A stretch of 26,641 nucleotides of DNA from an uncultured Bacilli bacterium (lineage in GTDB: Bacteria > Bacillota_I > Bacilli_A > RF39 > UBA660), in the NCBI GenBank assembly GCA_910585915.1, contig CAJUGF010000017.1, positions 1 to 26,641 on the forward strand, read 5' to 3'. Shown here in pieces: positions 1 to 7,126 of the stretch. Position 1 is the first letter of the stretch. Each line of letters opens with the position of its first letter. The notes beneath the pieces are model-generated. The model did no database searches. It was not told the DNA's origin and saw only the letters and a list, made by a program, of their open reading frames with translations. The position numbers and the translations under genes were made by a program.

Positions 1-114
1 AAAAGATGGAAAACAATATAAATTACAAACAAAAAACTTAATTTAACAGGCAAAGCTCACGGATATTGATTATAAAAGTAATCACTAAATAGTAATTTAG
101 AGGGGGATTAAAAT

Positions 115-633
115 ATGAAAGAGCTAGTAGATTTTGCAGTTTTAATAATAATATATTTTTGGAAATTTTATAAGAAATGGAAAGAAAAAGGTAGAGATGT
201 ACTGCTTGTAAATACTTTAATGTATATATACTTATCTTTTGTATTATTTTTTACCTTAATGCCTATAATAACATCTTTACCATTTATATTTAATCACCCA
301 TACGATTCAATGAATTTAGTTCCATTTATTGATGTTTTAAATGGTAGAGGTGATTTTATTAGACAAGTTGGATTAAATGTGATAATGACAATTCCTTTTG
401 GTTTTTTAATGCCTTTAGTAAAAAAAGAAAATGATAAACTATTAAAAGTTGTTTTTTATACTTTTTTATTAAGTCTCGGAATTGAGTTATTACAGCCTTT
501 AATAAATGGTTTTAGATCAGCCGATATAACAGATTTAATAACTAATGTCATCGGTGGAATTATTGGATATATTATGTATTTAATATTCAAACCATTAATA
601 ACTAAAACATTAATTTATATAAGACATAGATAA
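115..633 (+). CDS. VanZ-family membrane protein
   Basis: 172 residues with about four or five hydrophobic membrane segments. The VanZ-like pattern is visible in order: a middle segment with 'NVIMTIPFGFLMP', then 'SLGIELLQPL', then 'RSADITDLITNVIGGIIGY'. These correspond to the family's conserved N..P.G, IE..Q and R..D..D...N..G blocks. VanZ proteins are integral membrane proteins; VanZ itself gives low-level teicoplanin resistance, but most homologues have no assigned role. A strong Shine-Dalgarno (AGAGGGGGA, about 98-106) precedes the ATG. No linked vancomycin genes are present, so glycopeptide resistance should not be assumed. The gene stands alone in AT-rich accessory DNA. Confidence 0.85.
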   Translation: MKELVDFAVLIIIYFWKFYKKWKEKGRDVLLVNTLMYIYLSFVLFFTLMPIITSLPFIFNHPYDSMNLVPFIDVLNGRGDFIRQVGLNVIMTIPFGFLMPLVKKENDKLLKVVFYTFLLSLGIELLQPLINGFRSADITDLITNVIGGIIGYIMYLIFKPLITKTLIYIRHR

Positions 634-755
634 TTGCAACTTACAATTTCTGCAACAAATGATATTGCTTTAAACTAAGATAAACGATATAATAAATATA
701 TCAAATATCAGTGAACTTATTTTTTTGCTGATGAGTGCAAAACCCCATCAGTAAA

Positions 756-784
756 CGCACCAGATTGATACCAAACTCGAACTT
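756..784 (+). repeat. 29-base inverted repeat, left copy
   Basis: This sequence matches the reverse complement of 13403-13431 at 27 of 29 positions; the only difference is a CC/GG pair in the middle. It begins CGCACCAGATTGATA and ends AAACTCGAACTT. In both places it lies on the same side of an oriT-like hairpin in the same relative orientation. It is therefore probably a relic of the same mobile-element family, with about 310 bases less between repeat and hairpin here. Confidence 0.7.
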
Positions 785-804
785 TTATGTTTCGAGTTTT
801 AATA
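773..804 (+). terminator. Hairpin with T-rich tail in the repeat
   Basis: AAACTCGAA (773-781) pairs perfectly with TTCGAGTTT (791-799) across a 9-base loop, followed by a short T-rich run. It could end + strand transcription before the transglutaminase gene. The other copy of the repeat also forms a hairpin at this spot, but with different loop sequence. Confidence 0.45.
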
Positions 805-825
805 TGTTTAAAATTTTGATATAAT
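797..825 (+). promoter_or_regulatory. Candidate promoter for the transglutaminase gene
   Basis: A perfect -10 box TATAAT at 820-825 has a weak TTTTAA -35 box at 797-802, 17 bases upstream. Transcription would start near 832, so the oriT-like hairpin at 853-894 would lie in the 5' leader of the downstream gene. Confidence 0.45.
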
Positions 826-852
826 GTTTATAGAAATGAAATTGATTTATGT

Positions 853-894
853 CAATTTAGTAAAACACACTTGTACATTGACATCATCAATGAA
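853..894 (-). other. oriT-like hairpin relic (MobV type)
   Basis: Read on the minus strand this is an imperfect 8-base inverted repeat with a 5-base loop (core arms CATTGA and TCAATG), abutting CAAGTGTGTTTTACTAAATT. The copy at 12984-13024 has the same geometry and almost the same flank but different arm bases. MobV relaxases such as MobM of pMV158 nick just 3' of a hairpin, at TAGTGTG/TTA. No relaxase lies beside this copy, so it is probably a relic or a site used in trans. Confidence 0.5.
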
Positions 895-932
895 CGTGTT
901 TTATTTGTATGTAAGAGAAGAGGTAAGTTCAA

Positions 933-1847
933 ATGGCAGATAAAAAAATACTAGAATTTTATAAAAAAACAAGTCTTTATACAGATTTAGGACTATATAA
1001 GGAATTTGCTAAAGGGTTACCGAATGATATTGAACAATTGTGTTTATTACAAAGAAATCAAATTATACATCCTTTTGATTTATCTAATGAAGCTATGAGA
1101 AAAGATAGCAACTCATGTTATGGAGATATGACAAAGATACCTGCAACTGCATTATGTTATGAGAACGATTTGTTTCCTACTGCACAGGCTATGTTAGCAG
1201 AATTATTAAGAAGAAATAAAAATTATTCACTAAATAGAAAAATAGAAGATAAAATTCATGTTTGTTGTAGAGAACAAGCAATTTTATTGGCAAGTATATT
1301 AAAGGCAAAAGGAATTTCAGCAAGAGTAAGAAGTGGTTTTGCTAAATATGTTAATACTTCTGGAAAAGCGGCAGGTGATCATTGGATTACAGAATACTAC
1401 GATATGAAAAATGAAAAATGGACATTAGTAGATGCAGATATGTTTTTCTATGAAGATGTATTAAACGAGTACCATATAGATTTTAGTTTATTAGATATTC
1501 CTTATGATAAATTTATTTTTGGAGCAGAAGCATATTTAGGGTTGAGAACGAGTAAATTTAAAGATGAAGAAATATATTATGCATCATCTCCATTAACTTT
1601 AGGCATTAGAGCTTCAATTCATGGGCTATTTTATGATTTTCATTCCATTATGAATGATGAAATAATATTTTTACATTTACCTAAATACATTCAAGATAAA
1701 AATTTCGAATTGAGTGAAGATGAGTATAAAGAATTGGATGAATTAGCTATGTTAATGTTAAATGTCGATTCTAATTTTGAAAAATTATTAGAGATATGGA
1801 ATAGTAAAGCAAAATTTAGAATTATGTCTGGGGCATTAAACGACTAA
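933..1847 (+). CDS. Transglutaminase-like domain protein
   Basis: 304 residues, apparently cytoplasmic: no signal peptide is visible. The transglutaminase/protease fold signature is clear: 'CCREQAILLASILKAKGI' carries the nucleophile (probably Cys112), 'ARVRSGFAKY' follows, then His150 in 'GDHWITEYY' and an Asp in 'WTLVDADMF' (167 or 169). This is the Cys-His-Asp order of the transglut_core superfamily, whose members act as proteases, cross-linkers or amidases. The N-terminal 100 residues and C-terminal 120 residues match nothing I recognise. The Shine-Dalgarno is AGAAGAGG, about 10 bases before the ATG. It is followed by its own terminator, so it is monocistronic. The substrate cannot be read from context. 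Confidence 0.8.
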   Translation: MADKKILEFYKKTSLYTDLGLYKEFAKGLPNDIEQLCLLQRNQIIHPFDLSNEAMRKDSNSCYGDMTKIPATALCYENDLFPTAQAMLAELLRRNKNYSLNRKIEDKIHVCCREQAILLASILKAKGISARVRSGFAKYVNTSGKAAGDHWITEYYDMKNEKWTLVDADMFFYEDVLNEYHIDFSLLDIPYDKFIFGAEAYLGLRTSKFKDEEIYYASSPLTLGIRASIHGLFYDFHSIMNDEIIFLHLPKYIQDKNFELSEDEYKELDELAMLMLNVDSNFEKLLEIWNSKAKFRIMSGALND

Positions 1848-1882
1848 ATCATTTGTTCCAATGACAGAATAGTGTTATACTA

Positions 1883-1918
1883 TAGTCAGTTTATAAATTA
1901 TTACTGACTATTTATTTT
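1883..1918 (+). terminator. Terminator after the transglutaminase gene
   Basis: TAGTCAGT (1883-1890) and ACTGACTA (1903-1910) form a perfect 8-base stem with a 12-base loop, followed by TTTATTTT. It lies about 35 bases after the stop codon. Confidence 0.8.
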
Positions 1919-2290
1919 GCTCTTGGAGTTGTTGTATGTTCTTCTGAAAGGCACCATTGATATAGAATCAATCGAAAGATTGTTTTTTTCTTTCTAAAAA
2001 AAGAAATTGATGAGGTACTAGAAAAGAAAATTAATAATCTTTTGAAATTTAACAATATTAAATCTAAATAGGAAAATGGATATATTATTAGTTTAACAAA
2101 TATCAATATTGTCTATAGAAAGCCTCATAAACTTAGAATAAATTTTTTTTAATGAGTATAAAGACATTTATATTAATGATTTAAGTAGGTTTATTTCTTC
2201 AAAAAATATGTAAAGAATTTTTTTAATATTGATATAATTTAACTAATATTGTTCATATATATTTTTGTTATTTTTAGTACTTTAGACTCT
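1919..2290. other. Gene-free stretch with decayed coding sequence
   Basis: No intact gene is visible. On the + strand, two frames carry fragments that look once coding: '...TIDIESIERLF' near 1955-1990, then '...KKEIDEVLEKKINNLLKF' and '...GYIISLTNINIVYRKPHK' near 2000-2140, broken by a frame change and a stop codon. I read this as the decayed end of an unidentified gene. The rest is AT-rich with no clear RNA structure. Confidence 0.35.
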
Positions 2291-2294
2291 TTAT

Positions 2295-2334
2295 GTCAAA
2301 GACTTTTGACAAACAAAAATCTATCTTATATATA
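2295..2334 (+). promoter_or_regulatory. Promoter and possible operator of the XRE gene
   Basis: TTGACA (2306-2311), a 17-base spacer and TATATA (2329-2334) make a good sigma-A promoter about 20 bases before the XRE regulator. A perfect inverted repeat, GTCAAA-GACT-TTTGAC (2295-2310), overlaps the -35 box. It is a natural candidate operator for autorepression by the encoded regulator; that role is inferred. Confidence 0.65.
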
Positions 2335-2355
2335 AAATGTAATTAGAGGTGCAGG

Positions 2356-2937
2356 ATGAATATTGGAACAAGAATTAAAAAATATAGAGAGAAACAAAAT
2401 ATTTCACAGGATGAATTAGCATTAAAAGTATTTGTTTCAAGACAGACAATTTCAAATTGGGAAACAAACAAAAGTTATCCTGATATAAAAAGTTTAACTA
2501 TGTTATCTAATATTTTTCATGTATCTTTAGATGATTTTATAAAAGATGATATAAAGGAGATGAGAATAATAGTTGATCAAAAGAAAATAAAAGAATTCAA
2601 TATAATGAGTTATATTTTTCTTGCAGAAATGTTAATTGTAATGATTAGTGCATATCCATTATTTAGTATGGATGGATATGTAGGTGTAATTATTTGGCTA
2701 TTATTTTTTATAGTAACATTTTTCACAGCAAGAATCGTTGAGAAATTTAAGAAGAATAATGATATTCAAACTTATAAAGAGATTATTGCTTTTGTAGGAA
2801 ATAAGCCATTAACTTATGAAGAGTCTCAACAAGAAATAGGAAAAAGAATTTATCAAAAAGTCTTGTTAGCTCTTCTAGCAGGTATAATAACTTTCATTAT
2901 AAGTATAACAATGATATTTATTATGAAACAAATATAA
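2356..2937 (+). CDS. XRE-family regulator with membrane domain
   Basis: 193 residues. Residues about 5-62 form a typical Cro/CI helix-turn-helix: 'RIKKYREKQNISQDELALK', then 'VSRQTISNWETNKSYPDI', ending in 'LSNIFHVSLDDFI'. The C-terminal part has three hydrophobic segments (about residues 84-104, 108-128 and 170-192), so it looks like a membrane-tethered regulator of a type common in Bacillota. The ligand or signal is unknown. The Shine-Dalgarno AGAGGTG lies just before the ATG. It is followed after 26 bases by a 33-residue membrane peptide with its own ribosome site, so the two probably form a bicistronic unit ended by the terminator at 3077. Confidence 0.88.
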   Translation: MNIGTRIKKYREKQNISQDELALKVFVSRQTISNWETNKSYPDIKSLTMLSNIFHVSLDDFIKDDIKEMRIIVDQKKIKEFNIMSYIFLAEMLIVMISAYPLFSMDGYVGVIIWLLFFIVTFFTARIVEKFKKNNDIQTYKEIIAFVGNKPLTYEESQQEIGKRIYQKVLLALLAGIITFIISITMIFIMKQI

Positions 2938-2963
2938 ACAAGTAAGATTTTAGGAGGTACAAA

Positions 2964-3065
2964 ATGGAATTTTGGATAATTATGATAGGCTTTATATGTA
3001 TGGGTGGAACTTGTTCATTAGCTGGTACATGGTGGAGCAAAAAGAAAAAAGAAAAAAATAAATAG
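2964..3065 (+). CDS. Small single-helix membrane peptide
   Basis: 33 residues beginning MEFWIIMIGFICMGG and ending in a highly basic K/E/N tail. One hydrophobic segment (residues 3-22) is followed by 'WWSKKKKEKNK', which fits a single-pass peptide with a positively charged cytoplasmic end. The Shine-Dalgarno TAGGAGGT at 2951-2958 is very good, which is the main reason for calling it. It directly follows the membrane-tethered XRE regulator and precedes a terminator, so they are probably co-transcribed. I recognise no family; a partner or target of the regulator's membrane domain is possible but unsupported. Confidence 0.65.
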   Translation: MEFWIIMIGFICMGGTCSLAGTWWSKKKKEKNK

Positions 3066-3076
3066 TAAGTATATTA

Positions 3077-3111
3077 GGCAGATCTATTGGTATAAGGGAT
3101 TTGCTTTTTTA
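3077..3111 (+). terminator. Terminator of the XRE operon
   Basis: GGCAGATC (3077-3084) pairs with GATTTGCT (3098-3105), with two G-U pairs, followed by TTTTTATT. It separates the left accessory block from the RNB gene. Confidence 0.65.
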
Positions 3112-3171
3112 TTGTTAATATTAAAATTGTTGGAATTGTGTTATAATACACTCGATTTGTTGGTGGGGGAT

Positions 3172-4641
3172 ATGAAATTACAAAATTTTAGCATTTTAGA
3201 GTTACAAGTATCTTTAATGGGGGAGCATGATTTAAATAAAGTGCGCTTTATTATTTGTTCTTATTTTGATTCTCGAATTCAACGTTCTATTTTTCTTTGC
3301 AATGATGAGAAGAATTCCTTAATATCATTTATTCAATATGTTAAGTTTAAATTTCATCGAAAGGATTGCAATGGTATTTTATTGTCTATTATGAAACTTC
3401 TTGTTTTATCATATGACTATGAACGTTATCATAATTTTCAATCATTTTTAAAGAGAAAGAATGGTTGGAATGATATTGAAATTTTAGAATATTTGGATAT
3501 TGTTTTTAAAAATGCATTGTGTTGTGCTAATATGATTTTTATTCAAGAATTATGCTATCAGTATTTGAAAAAATCTCAAAATTCAGATAAGCTGTTTCAA
3601 CTTTTGAATTATTATTCAACTTTAATTGACACTGAGAAGCCAAGTTTACGAAATGAAGTGAACACTTATTATTTAAAACTTTTAGAGCAAAAGAAATTGA
3701 AACAAAAGTTATTGAGAGAAAATAAAATACTCATTAATCAGTTTCAAAATAATGATTTTTTTAGTTATCATTTTTCTAGATCAAGTTCTCGTTCAATCAT
3801 TAATGAGAGGATTATTACCATTGATGATGTAAATTCTCCTGATTTAGATGGGGCCTTCAGTATTCAAAAAGAGGATAATATTTATTATTTTAAGGTGTAT
3901 GTTTCTAATGTACCAGATTTTTTAAAAAATAATCCTTCATTGGCAAAGGAAGCTTATCAAAGAGGAAGATCTTTTTATATTCATGATTTTAAACAGAAAA
4001 AGAATAATCAATTTGATATGCTACCACCTATTTTATCTCATCATTATTTATCTTTAAAACAATGGAATGCTAAGGAGGTTATTGCTTTTTGTTTTGTTAT
4101 TCAAGATGGGAACATTATTTCTTGCTCTGTAGAACCATGTTCTGTTCGTATTACTTATGCACTTACACCCCAACAAGCCAGTGTTTTAATCAATAGTTCT
4201 TTTGATCATGAAGTTTTACAACGTGATTTAAAGTATTATCAATCTTTATGTAAGATGGTTTTGAGTCAAACTAGTGAACCTTTTTTGTCTTCTTTGAACG
4301 TTTCTGCAATTTCAGATTTGATTGCGTTTCCTTCTATTTTACTAAATTATTATATTGGAAAAACAGCGCAGTTTGCAATTTATCGTGTTAATGGGAAGTA
4401 TACAAAAAATTTTGGAAAAGGGTATACTCATTCTGTTACTCCTCTTAGAAATTTTGTTTCCGATATTAATCTAGCTTTTTATTTGGAACAAATGGGTTGT
4501 TCATCTTATTCATTTGAAAAATTGAATTATGTTGAAATGCATATCGATGAAATTTTAGGCCATTTTAATGAAAGAGAAGGTATTCAAAGACTTTTAGATT
4601 CGCATCCTTCTCTTGCTAGAAAATTATGGAATAAAAAGTAA
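3172..4641 (+). CDS. Stand-alone RNB-domain protein (RNase II/R-like)
   Basis: 489 residues. The ATG at 3172 is chosen over an upstream in-frame start at 3112 because GGTGGGGG lies just before it and a TATAAT box (3142-3147) falls inside the longer version. The N-terminal 200 residues are helical and unrecognised. Residues about 211-480 form an RNB domain: 'ITIDDVNSPDLDGAFSI' holds the metal-binding aspartates, and 'GYTHSVTPLRNFVSDI' matches the family's H-T-P-R block. RNase II/R enzymes degrade RNA 3' to 5' using four aspartates (D201, D207, D209, D210 in E. coli RNase II). Here three align (D218, D224, D226) but the fourth is Gly227. No cold-shock or S1 domain is present, unlike RNase R (usually over 700 residues). 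Activity may be altered. Confidence 0.75.
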   Translation: MKLQNFSILELQVSLMGEHDLNKVRFIICSYFDSRIQRSIFLCNDEKNSLISFIQYVKFKFHRKDCNGILLSIMKLLVLSYDYERYHNFQSFLKRKNGWNDIEILEYLDIVFKNALCCANMIFIQELCYQYLKKSQNSDKLFQLLNYYSTLIDTEKPSLRNEVNTYYLKLLEQKKLKQKLLRENKILINQFQNNDFFSYHFSRSSSRSIINERIITIDDVNSPDLDGAFSIQKEDNIYYFKVYVSNVPDFLKNNPSLAKEAYQRGRSFYIHDFKQKKNNQFDMLPPILSHHYLSLKQWNAKEVIAFCFVIQDGNIISCSVEPCSVRITYALTPQQASVLINSSFDHEVLQRDLKYYQSLCKMVLSQTSEPFLSSLNVSAISDLIAFPSILLNYYIGKTAQFAIYRVNGKYTKNFGKGYTHSVTPLRNFVSDINLAFYLEQMGCSSYSFEKLNYVEMHIDEILGHFNEREGIQRLLDSHPSLARKLWNKK

Positions 4642-4647
4642 AAAATG

Positions 4648-4675
4648 TTGCAGTAAATTTTCTTTAGGATATAAT
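4648..4675 (+). promoter_or_regulatory. Promoter of the CapA-family gene
   Basis: TTGCAG (4648-4653), a 16-base spacer and TATAAT (4670-4675), about 28 bases before the next ATG. It starts just after the RNB stop codon, so the CapA gene can be transcribed independently. Confidence 0.6.
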
Positions 4676-4703
4676 TTATCTATGTAGAGGTTGAAGGATA
4701 TTT

Positions 4704-5849
4704 ATGAGAAAAGTGATTTTATTTGTGAGTTTTTTTGTATTAGTTTTATGTAGTATTGTTGAATTTGGTATTTATCTAAATTTTCAACGTGTAGATATTG
4801 AAACTTCTATTCCTCAAATTAAAGAAAATGTTCCTAAAATATCTAAAGAACATTATGAAGCTACACTTTTTATGGTTGGAGATGCATTATATCATGATGG
4901 AGTTTATAAAGATGGGAAACAAAGTGATGGAACTTATTCTTTTTTAAAAAATTTAGAATTAATGCAACCTATTATCAAGCAGTATGATCTTGCTTACTAT
5001 AATCAAGAAAGTATATTAGGTGGAACAAATTTGGGTTTGTCAACTTATCCTAGATTTAATTCTCCACAAGAAGTGGGAGATGCTTTTATTGCCTCAGGCT
5101 TTAATTTAGTTAGTACTGCAAATAATCATACTTTGGATCGAGGAGAAGAGGCTATTTTACGTTCTTATTCTTATTGGAAAGGCAAAGAAGATGTGGTTAT
5201 GGCTGGTACTTGTGATTCTTTTTTGTGCCAAGAAAATATTCCTATTTTTGAGAAGAATCATATATCTTTTGCTTTTTTATCATATACAACTACAACGAAT
5301 GGGCTATCTGTCCCTAAAGGAAAGGATTATTTAGTAAATTTGTATTCCGAAGAGCGAGTTTTTAGGGATATTTCAAAGGTGAAAGATCAAGTCGATGTAA
5401 TTTTAGTTGCAATGCATTGGGGAAATGAATATCAAGATTATCCTAATGAGAGTCAAAAACAAATTGCTAATTATTTAGCTAGTCTTGGTGTTAATATTGT
5501 AATTGGTACGCATCCTCATGTTATTCAGCCCATTGAACAAATTGGTGATACACTAGTTTTTTATTCTTTGGGGAATTTTATTTCAGCTCAGAATGGTATT
5601 CATAAATTGGTGGGTTTAGCTCCCAACGTAACTATTACAAAAGATATCGTAGGAGATCAGATAACAATTGTAAATACTTCTTTAGCTGCAAGACTTACTT
5701 ATACTTATTATAATAAACGTTATCTTGATTTTAAGGTCATTCCTTTTTCTTCATTGGATTCTTCAATTCTTTCTAATTATGAAGTGATTAGTAATCAAAA
5801 GAAACAATTGGTAGAAAGTTATGATATTGATATTGAGTGGTTAACATAA
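4704..5849 (+). CDS. CapA-family protein (poly-gamma-glutamate synthesis type)
   Basis: 381 residues. Residues about 5-25 are a signal anchor ('VILFVSFFVLVLCSIVEFGI'), so the enzyme domain should face outside the membrane. The CapA/PgsA calcineurin-like metallophosphatase fold is visible in order: 'FMVGDALYHDGVY', 'LAYYNQESILGG', 'LVSTANNHTLDRGEEAI', 'VILVAMHWGNEYQDYP', 'IVIGTHPHVIQPIEQ' and 'VFYSLGNFISAQ'. The Asp, Asn-His and His residues of these blocks are the expected metal ligands. CapA works with CapBC in poly-gamma-glutamate capsule synthesis, but no capB or capC is nearby, so this is better read as an orphan surface phosphoesterase-like protein. The Shine-Dalgarno AGGTTGAAGGA precedes the ATG. 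Confidence 0.88.
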   Translation: MRKVILFVSFFVLVLCSIVEFGIYLNFQRVDIETSIPQIKENVPKISKEHYEATLFMVGDALYHDGVYKDGKQSDGTYSFLKNLELMQPIIKQYDLAYYNQESILGGTNLGLSTYPRFNSPQEVGDAFIASGFNLVSTANNHTLDRGEEAILRSYSYWKGKEDVVMAGTCDSFLCQENIPIFEKNHISFAFLSYTTTTNGLSVPKGKDYLVNLYSEERVFRDISKVKDQVDVILVAMHWGNEYQDYPNESQKQIANYLASLGVNIVIGTHPHVIQPIEQIGDTLVFYSLGNFISAQNGIHKLVGLAPNVTITKDIVGDQITIVNTSLAARLTYTYYNKRYLDFKVIPFSSLDSSILSNYEVISNQKKQLVESYDIDIEWLT

Positions 5850-5888
5850 GTTAATCTCTTTTTTCATATGCATTTAATGGTGATGTGT

Positions 5889-6383
5889 ATGAAATGTAAA
5901 TTGGATCTTCCTTATCCGAAAATTTGTGTGGCTCAAAAAAACCCTCAATTAGCTCGTCTTTTAATGCATTGCTATGCGGGTGAAGTGAGTGAAGAAACAG
6001 CCATTCATCAATATATGTATCAAAGTTTTTATTTGAAACAAGAAAATGCAGAATTATCTGATATTTTATCTCAAATTGGAGAAGTTGAAATGCGACATTT
6101 ACAAATGCTGGGATTTTTGATTCGAAAATTGGGCGTTTATCCTTTGTTTTTAGATCCAACAGATAATTATAATGCTTTTTGGAGTGGAAAGTATATTTGC
6201 TATGAAACTAATTTAACTGAAATGTTTCAAGCAAATATTTATGCTGAACAGAAGGCGATTAGAGAATATAATGCATTGATTCAAACTATTGATGATGAAT
6301 GTGTGAAAGAAATTTTGAAGCGAATTGTACTTGATGAACGTCTTCATTTAGAAATATTTGAGAAAATTTTGGCAAGTTTATAA
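5889..6383 (+). CDS. Ferritin-like diiron-type protein
   Basis: 164 residues from the ATG at 5889, chosen because AATGGTGAT lies just upstream; two earlier in-frame ATGs (5868, 5880) lack a ribosome site. Four helices carry the ferritin-like carboxylate pattern: 'EETAIHQYMYQSF', then 'GEVEMRHLQMLGFL' (ExxH), 'YAEQKAIREYNALI' and 'LDERLHLEIFEKIL' (ExxH). The two ExxH motifs plus glutamates on helices one and three are the standard dinuclear metal site of the rubrerythrin/ferritin-like superfamily. No rubredoxin Cys4 site is present. A role in peroxide or metal handling is likely by family, not shown. It follows the CapA gene closely and ends at a hairpin terminator. Confidence 0.75.
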   Translation: MKCKLDLPYPKICVAQKNPQLARLLMHCYAGEVSEETAIHQYMYQSFYLKQENAELSDILSQIGEVEMRHLQMLGFLIRKLGVYPLFLDPTDNYNAFWSGKYICYETNLTEMFQANIYAEQKAIREYNALIQTIDDECVKEILKRIVLDERLHLEIFEKILASL

Positions 6384-6401
6384 AAAAGCTTTGCTTTTTT
6401 T
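6382..6401 (+). terminator. Terminator after the ferritin-like gene
   Basis: AAAAAAGC, a TTT loop, then GCTTTTTTT, beginning inside the stop codon. Compact hairpin with a T tail. Confidence 0.7.
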
Positions 6402-6447
6402 TAAAATTTGTGTAAAATAGAAGAGCACGAAAGGGGGAAAATTTTAA

Positions 6448-7032
6448 ATGAGTGACCAAATTTTATTAGATAAGTATTATTCTTCTCAGGAAATGTCTTT
6501 GCTTTTTGCTTCAATATTTCAAGCTGCTTTTCATCAAAAGACTAGTAAAATGTTTTGTGATTTAGTAATCGAGGATATTCAGAATTCTAAATTAAAACAA
6601 TATGCAGAAGCATGTATTGAATCTTTGAATGTACGGTTAAAAGCTTATTATAATTTCTATCAGGCTATTATTCAAAAAAAATTAATAGATTATCAAGAGC
6701 TTATTGAAATTTTAGATTTTCATTTTGATGAAGAGGGAAATCTTTATGGGAACGATTTGTTGAGACTTATTGTGGGAATTCAAACTTCTTTGTCTTTGCT
6801 TGATATTACTTTTTCTATTTCACGAAATGAAAATCAAGTATTGAAATGTTATTCTATGACTCAAGGTAATATTCCTACAAGTGATTTATTTTCTATTGAC
6901 TCTTTTGGATCTGCTAGTGTAGGATGCATTCCTTTATCGAAGAGAAAAAAGTTAAAAGAAGAGAATTATCAAAATGAGCTTTTATTAAAATATGGATTTG
7001 ATATTCCTCATTTAAAAAGAGCAAGAAAGTAG
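6448..7032 (+). CDS. Unknown helical protein
   Basis: 194 residues, no signal peptide or membrane segment. The N-terminal 75 residues look like long amphipathic helices ('SSQEMSLLFASIFQAAFHQ', 'LKQYAEACIESLNVRLKAY'), then a helix with 'DLLRLIVGIQTSLSLLDI' near residue 110. The tail is very basic ('LSKRKKLKEE', 'HLKRARK'). The pattern could be a ferritin-like or DUF3231-like bundle, but I do not see convincing metal ligands, so no function is given. It has its own promoter region and the Shine-Dalgarno AAAGGGGGA. A short hairpin with T tail follows. Confidence 0.75.
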   Translation: MSDQILLDKYYSSQEMSLLFASIFQAAFHQKTSKMFCDLVIEDIQNSKLKQYAEACIESLNVRLKAYYNFYQAIIQKKLIDYQELIEILDFHFDEEGNLYGNDLLRLIVGIQTSLSLLDITFSISRNENQVLKCYSMTQGNIPTSDLFSIDSFGSASVGCIPLSKRKKLKEENYQNELLLKYGFDIPHLKRARK

Positions 7033-7060
7033 AACTTTTCATTAGGTTCTTCTTTTTTTT
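7031..7060 (+). terminator. Weak terminator
   Basis: AGAAC (7031-7035) pairs with GTTCT (7046-7050), followed by a run of T. The stem is only 5 bases. A promoter-like TATAAT at 7082-7087 follows for the next gene. Confidence 0.45.
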
Positions 7061-7126
7061 CTCAAAAAAGTTAATTAATGTTATAATGATAGTATTAGGG
7101 ATAAAGAATAGGGAGGGATTTTTGTT

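Noticed and set aside
2..46. Possible C-terminus of an upstream gene (frame KDGKQYKLQTKNLI then stop).
   Set aside because: Too short, and all three frames close within 46 bases; no family recognised.
115..633. Glycopeptide resistance from the VanZ-family gene.
   Set aside because: No other van genes are present and most VanZ-family proteins are unrelated to resistance.
1912..2106. 64-codon minus-strand frame.
   Set aside because: No ribosome site, low-complexity Phe/Ile/Leu content, and it lies over decayed + strand coding sequence.
5851..6159. 102-codon minus-strand frame.
   Set aside because: Lies antisense to the ferritin-like gene, with no ribosome site.
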